Source: Tenacibaculum sp. 190524A05c (GTDB lineage: Bacteria > Bacteroidota > Bacteroidia > Flavobacteriales > Flavobacteriaceae). Taken from it: DNA of 64,000 nt. Location: assembly GCF_964036595.1 (NCBI RefSeq), contig NZ_OZ038523.1:2858501-2922500 (forward strand), written 5' to 3'. Shown in pieces: positions 8,067-16,073 of the stretch; the first letter of the stretch is position 1; each line of letters starts with the position of its first letter. The notes beneath the pieces were generated by a model. The model was not told the DNA's origin. It made no database searches and saw nothing but the letters and a program-made list of their open reading frames with translations. A program made the position numbers and the translations under genes.

Positions 8067-8528
8067 TTATGCTTTCTTAGTAGCACAATTTTCTTTCTTG
8101 CAATCTTCCGCACATGCTTGCTTATTAGTTTCATCTTTACAGCACTCTTTTTTACTATCAGAGCAACTTTTAGCATCTTTACCTGCCGATTCTGAAGCTT
8201 TGTATGTGTTACCATCACCAACTCCTTCAACAAAGGCAATTAAGCTAGCTTTATCTATTTTTTCTGCGTCATATTTTATAGTTGCTAAACTATCAGCAAA
8301 AACAACTTTAGCTTCTAAAACTCCTTCTTTTTTGGCAAGTTTAGATTCAATTGTTTTAGCACATCCTATTTCACAAGACATTCCTGATACATTTAACGAA
8401 AGCATTTCTGCTTTTGGAACTGTAGTTTCTTTATTTTCTTTAGTCTCTTCTTTTTTAGCTTCAGATTTACAACTAGTAAAAACAGAAGCTGTTAAGAATA
8501 AGGCAAATACTACTTTTAGTAATTTCAT
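8067..8528 (-). CDS. Heavy-metal-associated (HMA) domain lipoprotein with Cys-rich tail
   Basis: 153 residues. A lipoprotein signal ends at Cys20 (FTSC), followed by a Lys/Glu linker. An HMA-fold domain covers about residues 42-112; its metal site reads GMSCEIGC, giving Cys52 and Cys56 spaced CxxxC instead of the usual CxxC. The last 35 residues hold six more cysteines among Lys, Asp and Glu, like a small metallothionein. Copper or another soft metal is the likely ligand, probably in periplasmic metal buffering or delivery. It has its own terminator. The neighbouring heme A synthase suggests a link to oxidase assembly, but that is inference. Confidence 0.8.
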   Translation of the reverse strand: MKLLKVVFALFLTASVFTSCKSEAKKEETKENKETTVPKAEMLSLNVSGMSCEIGCAKTIESKLAKKEGVLEAKVVFADSLATIKYDAEKIDKASLIAFVEGVGDGNTYKASESAGKDAKSCSDSKKECCKDETNKQACAEDCKKENCATKKA

Positions 8529-8618
8529 TATTTACGTCTATTAAATTATTTCACAAATTTATTAAAAAAAGATTTTTATGTCTTTAAAATAGACGAATTT
8601 TACCTTTTAAACGATAAA

Positions 8619-9491
8619 ATGAATAAAAATCAATATAAGTGGGTTGTATTACTCATGCTTTCACTAATCTGGGGTAGTTCATTTATATTAATGAAAAAGG
8701 CGTTATTAGGTTTAACTCCAGTTCAAGTTGGTGCTTTTAGAATTTTAATCACAGCAGTTTTTTTATTACTTATTGGATTTAAAAGTTTAAAAAAGATAAA
8801 AAAAGAGCAGTGGAAGTATGTTTTTTATAGTGCATTACTAGGAACTCTATTTCCTTCTTTTTTGTTTGCTTTTGCTGTTGATAAAATAGACAGTTCCATT
8901 GCTTCTATCTTAAATTCATTAACCCCTTTTAATACACTAATTGTTGGAGTTTTGGTTTTTGGTTTCTTGTTCCAAAAGAAACAAATTGCGGGTATTTTAA
9001 TCGGTTTACTTGGAACACTAATTTTAATTTTAAAAGGAGCTGATTTAAATCCGAATCAAAATTATTGGTTTGCTTTATTCCCCATCATTTCTTCAATTGG
9101 TTATGCATTCAATGTGAATATAATTAAAAAGCATCTACAAGATTTGGAACCAATTGCTATTACTACAGGGAATTTTATTCTTATTATAATACCTGCATTG
9201 TTAGTATTGGCTTTTACCGGGTTTTTCAGTTCGTTTGAATTGAACGAAACTACAGAACCTGCTTTGTTATACATAACTATTTTGGCAATTGTAGGGACTG
9301 GATTTGCTAAAATCATGTTCAATAAGTTGATTCAAATTTCTTCGCCAATCTTTTCTTCTTCGGTAACCTATTTAATTCCAATTGTAGCTGTAATGTGGGG
9401 AATATTAGATGGAGAAAAATTGAGTTTAATTCAATTAGTTGCTGGAGTAATAATTTTGTTTGGAGTGTATTTGGTAAATAAAAAGAAATAA
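8619..9491 (+). CDS. EamA/DMT family transporter
   Basis: 290-residue inner-membrane protein with ten predicted helices in two EamA repeats (about 8-138 and 152-288). The first opens with LIWGSSFILMKKAL and the second ends GEKLSLIQLVAGVIILFGVY, both typical of the drug/metabolite transporter superfamily. The substrate cannot be predicted. A near-consensus -7 box, TACCTTTT (8601-8608), lies 11 bases before the ATG. Confidence 0.88.
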   Translation: MNKNQYKWVVLLMLSLIWGSSFILMKKALLGLTPVQVGAFRILITAVFLLLIGFKSLKKIKKEQWKYVFYSALLGTLFPSFLFAFAVDKIDSSIASILNSLTPFNTLIVGVLVFGFLFQKKQIAGILIGLLGTLILILKGADLNPNQNYWFALFPIISSIGYAFNVNIIKKHLQDLEPIAITTGNFILIIIPALLVLAFTGFFSSFELNETTEPALLYITILAIVGTGFAKIMFNKLIQISSPIFSSSVTYLIPIVAVMWGILDGEKLSLIQLVAGVIILFGVYLVNKKK

Positions 9492-9494
9492 AAA

Positions 9495-9520
9495 AGAGCT
9501 GGAAAATTAATCCCAACTCT
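9495..9520. terminator. Weak convergent terminator
   Basis: AGAGCTGG (9495-9502) pairs with CCAACTCT (9513-9520) with one mismatch. It lies between the EamA transporter gene and the convergent M16 peptidase gene. T-rich sequence follows on the plus side. Confidence 0.4.
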
Positions 9521-9545
9521 CATTACTATTATTTGTTATTTCTGA

Positions 9546-11594
9546 TTATTGAAAATCTGCATCAGAAACTCCTTCGTTAACTTTGATTTCTTTAATTACA
9601 AAGTTTAAATCCATTGGTCCTTGTTTTACATTTGTCTTGTGAGGGAATTTAACTCCGTTCACTTCTTTATAATCTCCAAATGTAGTAGGAACTTTAACTT
9701 CTCCTTGAGGACTTTTTACTGTTCTTAAAGATTTAATTTTTAAACCTGATTTTACATCGTAAAAAACTTCTGTATCATTGTATTTGATAACATAAGCGTT
9801 ATTACCATCAACTGGTTCTATTCTATCTAAAGTTCCTGCTTTATAAGCTTCATCTTCGAATGGAGATTTTCTTGCTTTAGCTTCTTCTAATTCCTTACCT
9901 TCAAGATCTTTTCTTCTTCCTTGAGCTTCAGAATATCCTTTAGTACCATCAAAAATTTGTTTACTAAATGTTTGTCCCATTCCTGTTACAACAACAGAAG
10001 CTTTATTAGGAGCAGCTGATTTACTAGTTAAAGTAATCTCAATTCCTTGAACTTTAGCGTTAGAAACACTCATTACCGTTTTTACAGCAGCAACTTTATC
10101 TTTACCTCCGATAGCTTCAAAATACTTATCTACTACTGTTGTAGCTGTAACTCCTGCAGGAATTGGTAAGCTCATTTCTGGTTTCTTAGAAGCGTTACCT
10201 AATTTGTCAAAATACTTAATTGAATAATCAGTAGTCTTTTCTAAGTTGTCAAGAACTTCAATTCCTTTACCCGTAATGAAAATTCTAGCTTTATCTCCTT
10301 TAAAATATTTAATAGCAGCATTTTGAACATCATCTAAAGTAACAGCGTTAATGTTTGCTAAATACTTTTCGTAGAAATTATCTGGTAGGTTGTAACGAGC
10401 AATGTTTAATGCGAAGTTTGCAACTGTCCTTGGCTTTTGAACATCCATTACAAAGTCTCCAACATATTTAGCTTTTGCATTCTTTAATTCTTCCTCAGAT
10501 ACTTTTTGGTAACGGATTTTATTAATTTCCTTTTGTAATTCAACTACAGCACTATCAGTAACCATGTTACGAACACTAGCAGTTGCTCTAAATGTTCCTG
10601 CATATCTACTTTGACTTATTCTTGAGTAAGAACCATAAGTATATCCTTTATCTTCTCTTAAGTTCATAAATAAACGTGCAGTTCCACCACCACCTAAAAT
10701 GTTGTTAGCTAATAAAGCAGCATAGTAATCTTTGTCTCCTAAAGTTAAGTCAACATTGTTAACAACAGCAATCTCAGATTGAACAGCGTTTGGCATGTTT
10801 ATAAAGTTGATTTCTGTAGTTGCAGGATTTGTAGTTTTTGGCATTGTGTAAGCAGGAATGTTTCCTTTTTTCCAATCACCAAATAACTTTTTTACTAATT
10901 TCTTAGTTTCTCTTGGATTGATATCTCCAACAATTACTAAATAAGCATTGTTTGGCTTGTAGTAAGTGTTATAGTTATTCTTTACATCAGCAAGAGTAAT
11001 GTTTTTTACAGACTCTGGACTTGTGTACTCACCAAATGGGTGGTTTTTACCGTATGTTAAGTAATCTTCTACTCTACGAGCAATTGCAGTAACACTTTTT
11101 TCATTACTCTTTAATCCTTCTAAAGTTCTTTCAACTTCTTTGTCGAATTCTTCTTGTGTAAAAACAGAGTTCTTAACTCCATCCGCCATTAAACCTAATA
11201 TCTCTGGGAAGTACTTTTTTAATGAAGAAGCAAAAGCACCACTTTGAAAAAAGCTCACGTTAGCACCTAAATAGTCAATCTTTTCATTGAAATCATCTTT
11301 AGAAATAGAAGTTGTTCCATTACCTAATAAACTTCCCATCATACTTGATAAACCAGCTTTAGAACCTTCAAAAACAGGTTTGTTGTCAATAGTAAGGTTT
11401 GCAGAAGCTCTAGGTAGTTTATGGTTTTCTACCATAATTACTTGTAAACCATTTGAAAGTGTGAATTTTTCAGGCTTACCTAACTTAATCTTTGGAGCAG
11501 GTCCAGGTTTAGGTTGTGGGTTTAAATCTCTTTGAGCCGTAGCAGCAAATGTAATTGCTAAAATTGCTACGAATGATAATATTTTTGTTTTCAT
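9546..11594 (-). CDS. M16 family peptidase-like protein lacking the zinc motif, with C-terminal extra domain
   Basis: 682 residues with a Sec signal peptide (cleavage near TFAATA-QRD). An M16 N domain covers about 35-185 and an M16 C-type domain about 190-385. The HxxEH zinc motif is replaced by SSMMGSLLGNGT, so this half is not catalytic by itself. The R/Y-type pocket GGGGTARLFMNLREDKGYTYG is well kept. Residues about 485-682 form an extra beta-rich domain resembling outer-membrane lipoprotein-sorting (LolA-like) folds. It lies directly downstream of an active M16 gene with a 30-base gap. Such pairs act as heterodimeric periplasmic peptidases, one half giving zinc and the other the substrate pocket. 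Confidence 0.85.
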   Translation of the reverse strand: MKTKILSFVAILAITFAATAQRDLNPQPKPGPAPKIKLGKPEKFTLSNGLQVIMVENHKLPRASANLTIDNKPVFEGSKAGLSSMMGSLLGNGTTSISKDDFNEKIDYLGANVSFFQSGAFASSLKKYFPEILGLMADGVKNSVFTQEEFDKEVERTLEGLKSNEKSVTAIARRVEDYLTYGKNHPFGEYTSPESVKNITLADVKNNYNTYYKPNNAYLVIVGDINPRETKKLVKKLFGDWKKGNIPAYTMPKTTNPATTEINFINMPNAVQSEIAVVNNVDLTLGDKDYYAALLANNILGGGGTARLFMNLREDKGYTYGSYSRISQSRYAGTFRATASVRNMVTDSAVVELQKEINKIRYQKVSEEELKNAKAKYVGDFVMDVQKPRTVANFALNIARYNLPDNFYEKYLANINAVTLDDVQNAAIKYFKGDKARIFITGKGIEVLDNLEKTTDYSIKYFDKLGNASKKPEMSLPIPAGVTATTVVDKYFEAIGGKDKVAAVKTVMSVSNAKVQGIEITLTSKSAAPNKASVVVTGMGQTFSKQIFDGTKGYSEAQGRRKDLEGKELEEAKARKSPFEDEAYKAGTLDRIEPVDGNNAYVIKYNDTEVFYDVKSGLKIKSLRTVKSPQGEVKVPTTFGDYKEVNGVKFPHKTNVKQGPMDLNFVIKEIKVNEGVSDADFQ

Positions 11595-11624
11595 GATTGT
11601 TGTTTCGTTCTTTTAGATATTAGA

Positions 11625-12938
11625 TTATTTCTTTGATTCTGGTAAATATTCCATCACTAATCTCTGATTAGGATTTAAATATTTTCTTGCAACATTTCTA
11701 ATATCTTCTCTAGTAATAGATCTGTAAATGTCAATTTCAGTATTGATAAGATTTGTATCTCCATAAAGAACGTTGTAACGTGCTAAAGAGTTAGCAATTC
11801 CTTCTACACTTGAGTTAGAGTTTACAAATCTGTTCTCAAATTGATTTTGTAATTTTTGGAAATCTCTTTCAGAAATTAAATCATTTTGAAGTTTTACAAT
11901 TTCTTCATCCATCTCTTTACTTAAATCTTCTAAAGAAACTTTTCCTAATGGTAATGCATATAAGATATAAGTTCCATAATCTTCTTGACTTAAGTTGATT
12001 GCTCCAGCTTGTAATGACATTTTTTTGCTGTCAACTAGTTTCTTGTACAGTACAGAACTTTTACCAGTACTTAAGTACGTAGAAATCATGTCTAAAATTC
12101 TAGAATCCTTAGTTTTCATAGAAGGAGTTCTATAAGCTTGCATAATTGCAGGAATCTGAATATTTGGATCATAAGCCTTTGCATCTATTTGTTTAGTGAT
12201 AGGCTCTTCTTTTGGGAAGTTTCTAGCGATATCCTTTCCTCTAGGAATTCTTCCAAAATATTCTTTAATTAATTTTTTCGCATCCTTAACGTCAATATCA
12301 CCTGCAACAACTAAAGTTGCGTTATTAGGGACATAAAACTTTTTGTTAAAAGCTAAAAACTCATCTAAAGTAGCTGCATCTAAGTGCGCCATTTTACCAA
12401 TTGTAGTTCCTTTGTAAGGGTGTTTTTTGAAAATGTTTTTCTTTACATTCTCTAAGAATCTAGAGTACGGTTGATTATCTACACGTAATCTTTTTTCTTC
12501 TTTTACTACTTCGTTTTGAGTGTCAACACCTTCTTGTTTGATAATTGGGTGTAATAAACGCTCAGATTCCATCCATAATCCTAATTCTAAATTATTAGAT
12601 GGGAAAATTTCATAATAATATGTTCTATCATCGGTAGTATTTGCGTTATTTCTACCACCGTTAGAAGAAACTATTTTAAACCAATCTCCTTTTTTAATGT
12701 TTTTAGTTCCCTCAAAAAGTAAGTGCTCAAAAAAGTGAGCCATTCCTGTTCTATCCGGTTGTTCATCTTTAGCCCCAACGTGATACATTACCGAAGTTAC
12801 TACTACTGGAGCAGAATTGTCCTTATGCAAAATAACATGCATTCCATTACTTAAATCGTACTCTTCAAAAGCTACTTGTTGTGCTTTAGCAGAAAAAAGA
12901 GCAGCTACAGCAGTAAGCGTTAAAATGGTTTTTTTCAT
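11625..12938 (-). CDS. M16 family zinc metallopeptidase, catalytic partner
   Basis: 437 residues with a signal peptide (cleavage near FSAKA-QQ). The zinc motif HFFEH (His68, Glu71, His72) is intact, with the third ligand in NEVVKEEKR (about 142-150), so this is the catalytic half of a pitrilysin-type peptidase. It is the first gene of a two-gene leftward operon with the zinc-less M16 protein. Probable role: degradation of peptides in the periplasm. The ATG at 12938 starts the signal peptide MKKTILTLTAVAALF. Confidence 0.92.
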   Translation of the reverse strand: MKKTILTLTAVAALFSAKAQQVAFEEYDLSNGMHVILHKDNSAPVVVTSVMYHVGAKDEQPDRTGMAHFFEHLLFEGTKNIKKGDWFKIVSSNGGRNNANTTDDRTYYYEIFPSNNLELGLWMESERLLHPIIKQEGVDTQNEVVKEEKRLRVDNQPYSRFLENVKKNIFKKHPYKGTTIGKMAHLDAATLDEFLAFNKKFYVPNNATLVVAGDIDVKDAKKLIKEYFGRIPRGKDIARNFPKEEPITKQIDAKAYDPNIQIPAIMQAYRTPSMKTKDSRILDMISTYLSTGKSSVLYKKLVDSKKMSLQAGAINLSQEDYGTYILYALPLGKVSLEDLSKEMDEEIVKLQNDLISERDFQKLQNQFENRFVNSNSSVEGIANSLARYNVLYGDTNLINTEIDIYRSITREDIRNVARKYLNPNQRLVMEYLPESKK

Positions 12939-12992
12939 CAGTTCTGATTTGAATATTTAATGATTTTGTGGTTTGACGCACACATGTACGTT

Positions 12993-13018
12993 TTGTTACA
13001 GAAAAAGTGTTGTAACAA
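12993..13018. repeat. Inverted repeat TTGTTACA-N10-TGTAACAA
   Basis: 8-bp perfect arms at 12993-13000 and 13011-13018 lie in the divergent region between the M16 operon and rplU, about 55 bases upstream of the M16 ATG. It could be an operator or an early hairpin. The same half-site reappears at 61780 and 61816 in front of hmgA. Confidence 0.4.
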
Positions 13019-13080
13019 GAAAAAATATTTCTTCAAAAATAAGAATTTCTTATCTTCAGAATTATTTTGCGCTTAAAAGG

Positions 13081-13109
13081 TTGTTTTACAGTAAAAAAAC
13101 GTATATTTG
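13081..13109 (+). promoter_or_regulatory. Promoter of rplU-rpmA
   Basis: TTG (13081-13083), 18 bases, then TATATTTG (13102-13109): a full match to the Bacteroidetes primary sigma factor consensus. It is the best promoter in the window. It predicts a transcript start near 13114, about 55 bases before the rplU ATG. Confidence 0.85.
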
Positions 13110-13114
13110 CACCC

Positions 13115-13132
13115 GCATTTTAGTTAAAATGC
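13115..13132 (+). promoter_or_regulatory. 5' hairpin in the rplU leader
   Basis: GCATTTT-AGTT-AAAATGC is a perfect 7-bp stem with a 4-base loop, at or within a few bases of the predicted transcript start. It may protect the mRNA 5' end or be a ribosomal-protein autoregulatory site; nothing in the sequence decides between these. Confidence 0.5.
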
Positions 13133-13169
13133 TGTATATAATTAAAGTATAAACGCAAAACAAATTAGT

Positions 13170-13685
13170 ATGTACGCAATCGTAGAGATAGCAGGGCAGC
13201 AGTTTAAAGTAGCAAAAGACCAAAAAGTATACGTTCACCGTTTACCAGAAGCAGAAGGTTCTAAAGTAACTTTTGACAAGGTAATGTTAATTGAAGACAA
13301 AGGTAATGTAACTATTGGCGCCCCAGCTATAGAAGGTGCAGGAGTAACTGCAAAGATTTTAGGTCACTTAAAAGGAGACAAGGTTATCGTTTTCAAGAAG
13401 AAAAGAAGAAAAGGATACAGAAAGAAAAATGGTCACCGTCAATTCTTAAGTGAAATTCAAATCGAAAGTATTGCTGCTTCAGGTGTTAAAGCTGCTAAAA
13501 AAGCTGAACCAAAGAAGGCAAAAGCTGAGGCTAAAACAGAAGCTCCAGCTAAAGAAGTAAAAGCAGAGTCTAATGATTTAAGTTCAATGACTGTTGCTGA
13601 ATTAAAAGCTTTAGCTAAAGAAAGAGGAATTTCTGGTTACACTTCTTTAAAGAAGGCAGAATTAATCGAAGTATTAAGTAAATAA
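13170..13685 (+). CDS. rplU: 50S ribosomal protein L21 with C-terminal HeH/SAP-like extension
   Basis: Residues 1-103 are a complete bL21 (MYAIVEIAGQQFKVAKDQK...GYRKKNGHRQFLSEIQI). They are followed by a Lys/Ala/Glu linker (about 104-135) and a 36-residue helix-extended-loop-helix motif, LSSMTVAELKALAKERGI...KKAELIEVL, of the HeH/SAP/Rho-N type that binds nucleic acid in other proteins. At 171 residues it is about 70 longer than E. coli L21. Such extensions occur in other flavobacteria. It is the first gene of rplU-rpmA, with a strong promoter and leader hairpin. Confidence 0.95.
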   Translation: MYAIVEIAGQQFKVAKDQKVYVHRLPEAEGSKVTFDKVMLIEDKGNVTIGAPAIEGAGVTAKILGHLKGDKVIVFKKKRRKGYRKKNGHRQFLSEIQIESIAASGVKAAKKAEPKKAKAEAKTEAPAKEVKAESNDLSSMTVAELKALAKERGISGYTSLKKAELIEVLSK

Positions 13686-13709
13686 TTAACCTTTAAAAAA
13701 CTATAAAAG

Positions 13710-13970
13710 ATGGCTCATAAGAAAGGTGTCGGTAGTTCGAAGAACGGTCGTGAATCGGAATCGAAACGATTAGGAGTTAAAATTTTTGGAGGACAAGCTG
13801 CTATCGCAGGAAATATTATTGTTCGTCAAAGAGGAACTCAACATTACCCAGGTGAAAACGTATATATGGGTAAGGACCATACTTTACATGCTAAAGTAGA
13901 TGGAGTTGTACAATTCCAAAAGAAAAGAGATAACAGATCATATGTTTCTATAGTTCCTTTTGAGGCTTAA
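13710..13970 (+). CDS. rpmA: 50S ribosomal protein L27
   Basis: 86-residue bL27. It starts [19 protein letters not shown], the conserved N-terminal arm that reaches the peptidyl transferase centre, without the cleavable leader seen in Firmicutes. It lies 24 bases after rplU in the universal L21-L27 pair and is followed by a strong terminator. Confidence 0.97.
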   Translation: MAHKKGVGSSKNGRESESKRLGVKIFGGQAAIAGNIIVRQRGTQHYPGENVYMGKDHTLHAKVDGVVQFQKKRDNRSYVSIVPFEA

Positions 13971-13993
13971 GAAATAACTGATTATATAGAATA

Positions 13994-14028
13994 AAAAAAA
14001 CGCTCAATATTACATTGAGCGTTTTTTT
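13994..14028 (+). terminator. Terminator of rplU-rpmA
   Basis: AAAAAAACGCTCAAT (13994-14008) pairs perfectly with ATTGAGCGTTTTTTT (14014-14028), with a 5-base loop and a T7 tail. Confidence 0.93.
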
Positions 14029-14160
14029 GTGTATAAGGGATTATTAAATATAGGGTTTCAATTTTAGTTAACAAAAGCTTTACTTTCGCTGTACAAATAC
14101 AAATTAAGTAATAATTTCTTAAGATATTCTTAGCATATGTTAAGGCTTTGTGTTAAAATT

Positions 14161-14823
14161 TTAAAGTTTGCCTTCCCATTCTCCAAAAAACTGAGATAAG
14201 AATTGTTCCATGAACAAATGGCGTTGTTCAGCAATTCGTTTTCCTGAAGAGGTATTCATTCTGTCTTTCAATAGAAGAAGTTTCTCGTAAAAATGATTAA
14301 TTGTGGGTGCTTTCGATTTTTTATACTCTTCCTTAGTCATATTAAGATTAGGTTTAATCTCAGGATCGTATAAAGCTCTGTTTTTAAATCCACCATAATT
14401 AAAACAACGAGCAACACCAATTGCACCAATAGCATCTAATCGATCTGCATCTTGAATTATATCCAGTTCAAGGGATTTAAATTGTTGTTGAAAGTTTCCT
14501 CCTTTGAAAGAAATGTTTTCAATGATTTTTTGAACATGTTCAATTACGGATATATCTACTTTTTGACTTTCAAGAAATTCAGTAGCAACTTTCGGTCCAA
14601 TAGTTTCATCACCATTATGAAATTTACTATCTGCAATGTCATGAAGTAAAGCACCTAACGAAACGATAAATTCGTTTGCATTTTGTTCGTCTTTTGAAAT
14701 AGCGATTGCATTCTTATAAACTCTTTCAATATGGAAGTAATCATGACCTCCTTCAGCATTTTTTAATGTAGTTTTTACAAACTTTTTTGTGTTTTCTATA
14801 ATTTGAGATTCATTCATACACAA
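14161..14823 (-). CDS. HD domain phosphohydrolase
   Basis: 220-residue soluble protein with HD-superfamily metal ligands: His27 and His31 in GGHDYFH, His61-Asp62 in ALLHDIAD, and a later Asp in IQDADRLDAIG. It resembles the small YedJ/YpgQ-type HD hydrolases that act on nucleotides or other phosphate esters; the substrate is unknown. It starts MCMNESQ, so ATG at 14817 is an alternative. It is monocistronic, downstream of the asd terminator on the same strand. Confidence 0.82.
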   Translation of the reverse strand: MCMNESQIIENTKKFVKTTLKNAEGGHDYFHIERVYKNAIAISKDEQNANEFIVSLGALLHDIADSKFHNGDETIGPKVATEFLESQKVDISVIEHVQKIIENISFKGGNFQQQFKSLELDIIQDADRLDAIGAIGVARCFNYGGFKNRALYDPEIKPNLNMTKEEYKKSKAPTINHFYEKLLLLKDRMNTSSGKRIAEQRHLFMEQFLSQFFGEWEGKL

Positions 14824-14828
14824 AAATA

Positions 14829-14855
14829 AAAAATCCCGCTGTAAAGCAGGATTTT
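14829..14855 (-). terminator. Terminator of asd
   Basis: On the minus strand, AAAATCCTGCT-TTAC-AGCGGGATTTTTT follows the asd stop by about 20 bases. It is a stem with one mismatch and a T-run. Confidence 0.75.
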
Positions 14856-14875
14856 CAATTTATAAACAATGTACC

Positions 14876-15886
14876 TTATACAGATAAGGTAGGACTTTTA
14901 ATTAAGTTCTTAGATGCTAAATATTCCGCAATTTGAACAGCGTTAGTTGCAGCTCCTTTTCTTAAGTTGTCTGAAACAATCCATAAGTTTAAAGAATTCG
15001 GTTGAGATAAATCTCTACGAATACGACCAACGAATACTTCATCTTTTCCGTGAGCGTTTAAAGGCATTGGGTATTCATTGTTTTCAATATCGTCTTGAAC
15101 AACCACTCCAGGAGTTTCAGATAATAGTTTTCGAACGTCTTCTAAGGTAAAATCGTTATCAAACTCAATATTTACAGATTCTGAGTGTCCTCCTACAACA
15201 GGAATTCTTACTGCAGTTGCTGTAATTCCAATACTTGGATCGTTAAGTATTTTGTGAGTTTCTCTTGTTAATTTTAATTCTTCTTTAGTATATCCTGCTT
15301 CTTCAAAAACATCACAATGTGGTAAAGCATTTTTGTGGATTGGGTGTGGATAAGCACTTTCTCCTTCCACTCCATTTACTTCATTTTCTAATTGTTGAAC
15401 TGCTTTTACTCCGGTACCCGTAATTGACTGGTATGTTGAAATAACCAATCTTTTCATGTTGTATTTTGAGTGAAGTGGAGCTAATGCCATTACCATCTGA
15501 ATTGTAGAACAATTAGGATTAGCAATAATCTTATCGTTTTCAGTCAATTCTGAAGCGTTAATTTCAGGAACAATTAACTTATTATCAGGATTCATTCTCC
15601 AAGCTGAAGAATTATCAATAACCGTTGTTCCTACTTCAGCAAATTTTGGAGCCCATTCAAGAGAGGTACTTCCTCCTGCAGAAAACAATGCGATATCCGG
15701 TTTTAAGTTTACAGCATCTTGTAAACCAATTACAGAATATGTTTTTCCATTAAAAGGAATTTCTTTACCTACTGATCTTTCTGAAGCTACTAAAAATAGC
15801 TCGCTGATCTGAAAATTACGCTCTTTTAAAACTTGTAACATCACGTTGCCTACCATTCCAGTTGCTCCTACTACAGCTACTCTCAT
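14876..15886 (-). CDS. asd: Aspartate-semialdehyde dehydrogenase
   Basis: Reduces aspartyl phosphate to aspartate semialdehyde, the branch point to lysine/diaminopimelate, threonine and methionine. It has 336 residues. The NADP-binding loop GATGMVG (7-13) is present, with catalytic Cys126 in NPNCSTIQM and a conserved HSESVNIEF segment later. Complete and standard. It is a single gene with its own terminator. Confidence 0.96.
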   Translation of the reverse strand: MRVAVVGATGMVGNVMLQVLKERNFQISELFLVASERSVGKEIPFNGKTYSVIGLQDAVNLKPDIALFSAGGSTSLEWAPKFAEVGTTVIDNSSAWRMNPDNKLIVPEINASELTENDKIIANPNCSTIQMVMALAPLHSKYNMKRLVISTYQSITGTGVKAVQQLENEVNGVEGESAYPHPIHKNALPHCDVFEEAGYTKEELKLTRETHKILNDPSIGITATAVRIPVVGGHSESVNIEFDNDFTLEDVRKLLSETPGVVVQDDIENNEYPMPLNAHGKDEVFVGRIRRDLSQPNSLNLWIVSDNLRKGAATNAVQIAEYLASKNLIKSPTLSV

Positions 15887-16014
15887 AACAAAATATGCTT
15901 ATTTTTAATTTATTAGTACTTATTTCGTACTACAAATTTCAAGAAAAAAAATTGCGCGGCCATCTTTAATTTATAAAAATTTCACAAAATGTTTAATTTT
16001 TAACAAATTGTTAC

Positions 16015-16046
16015 TTTGCAATTAAAAAACTAAAAAATTACCTTTG
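16015..16046 (+). promoter_or_regulatory. Promoter of trhO
   Basis: TTTG (16015-16018), 20 bases, then TACCTTTG (16039-16046), an exact -7 match followed by C. It overlaps an upstream in-frame TTG at 16044, which therefore cannot be the start codon and supports ATG 16074. Confidence 0.75.
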
Positions 16047-16073
16047 CGGCTTAAAATATTGTTTAACTTAAAA

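Noticed and set aside
8011-8544. 177-codon frame on the plus strand
   Set aside because: It covers the terminator and the whole metal-binding lipoprotein gene in antisense; its Ser/Ala/Leu-rich product mirrors the codon bias of the real gene.
16044-16073. Upstream TTG start for trhO
   Set aside because: The TTG is part of the -7 element TACCTTTG, so it is not transcribed.
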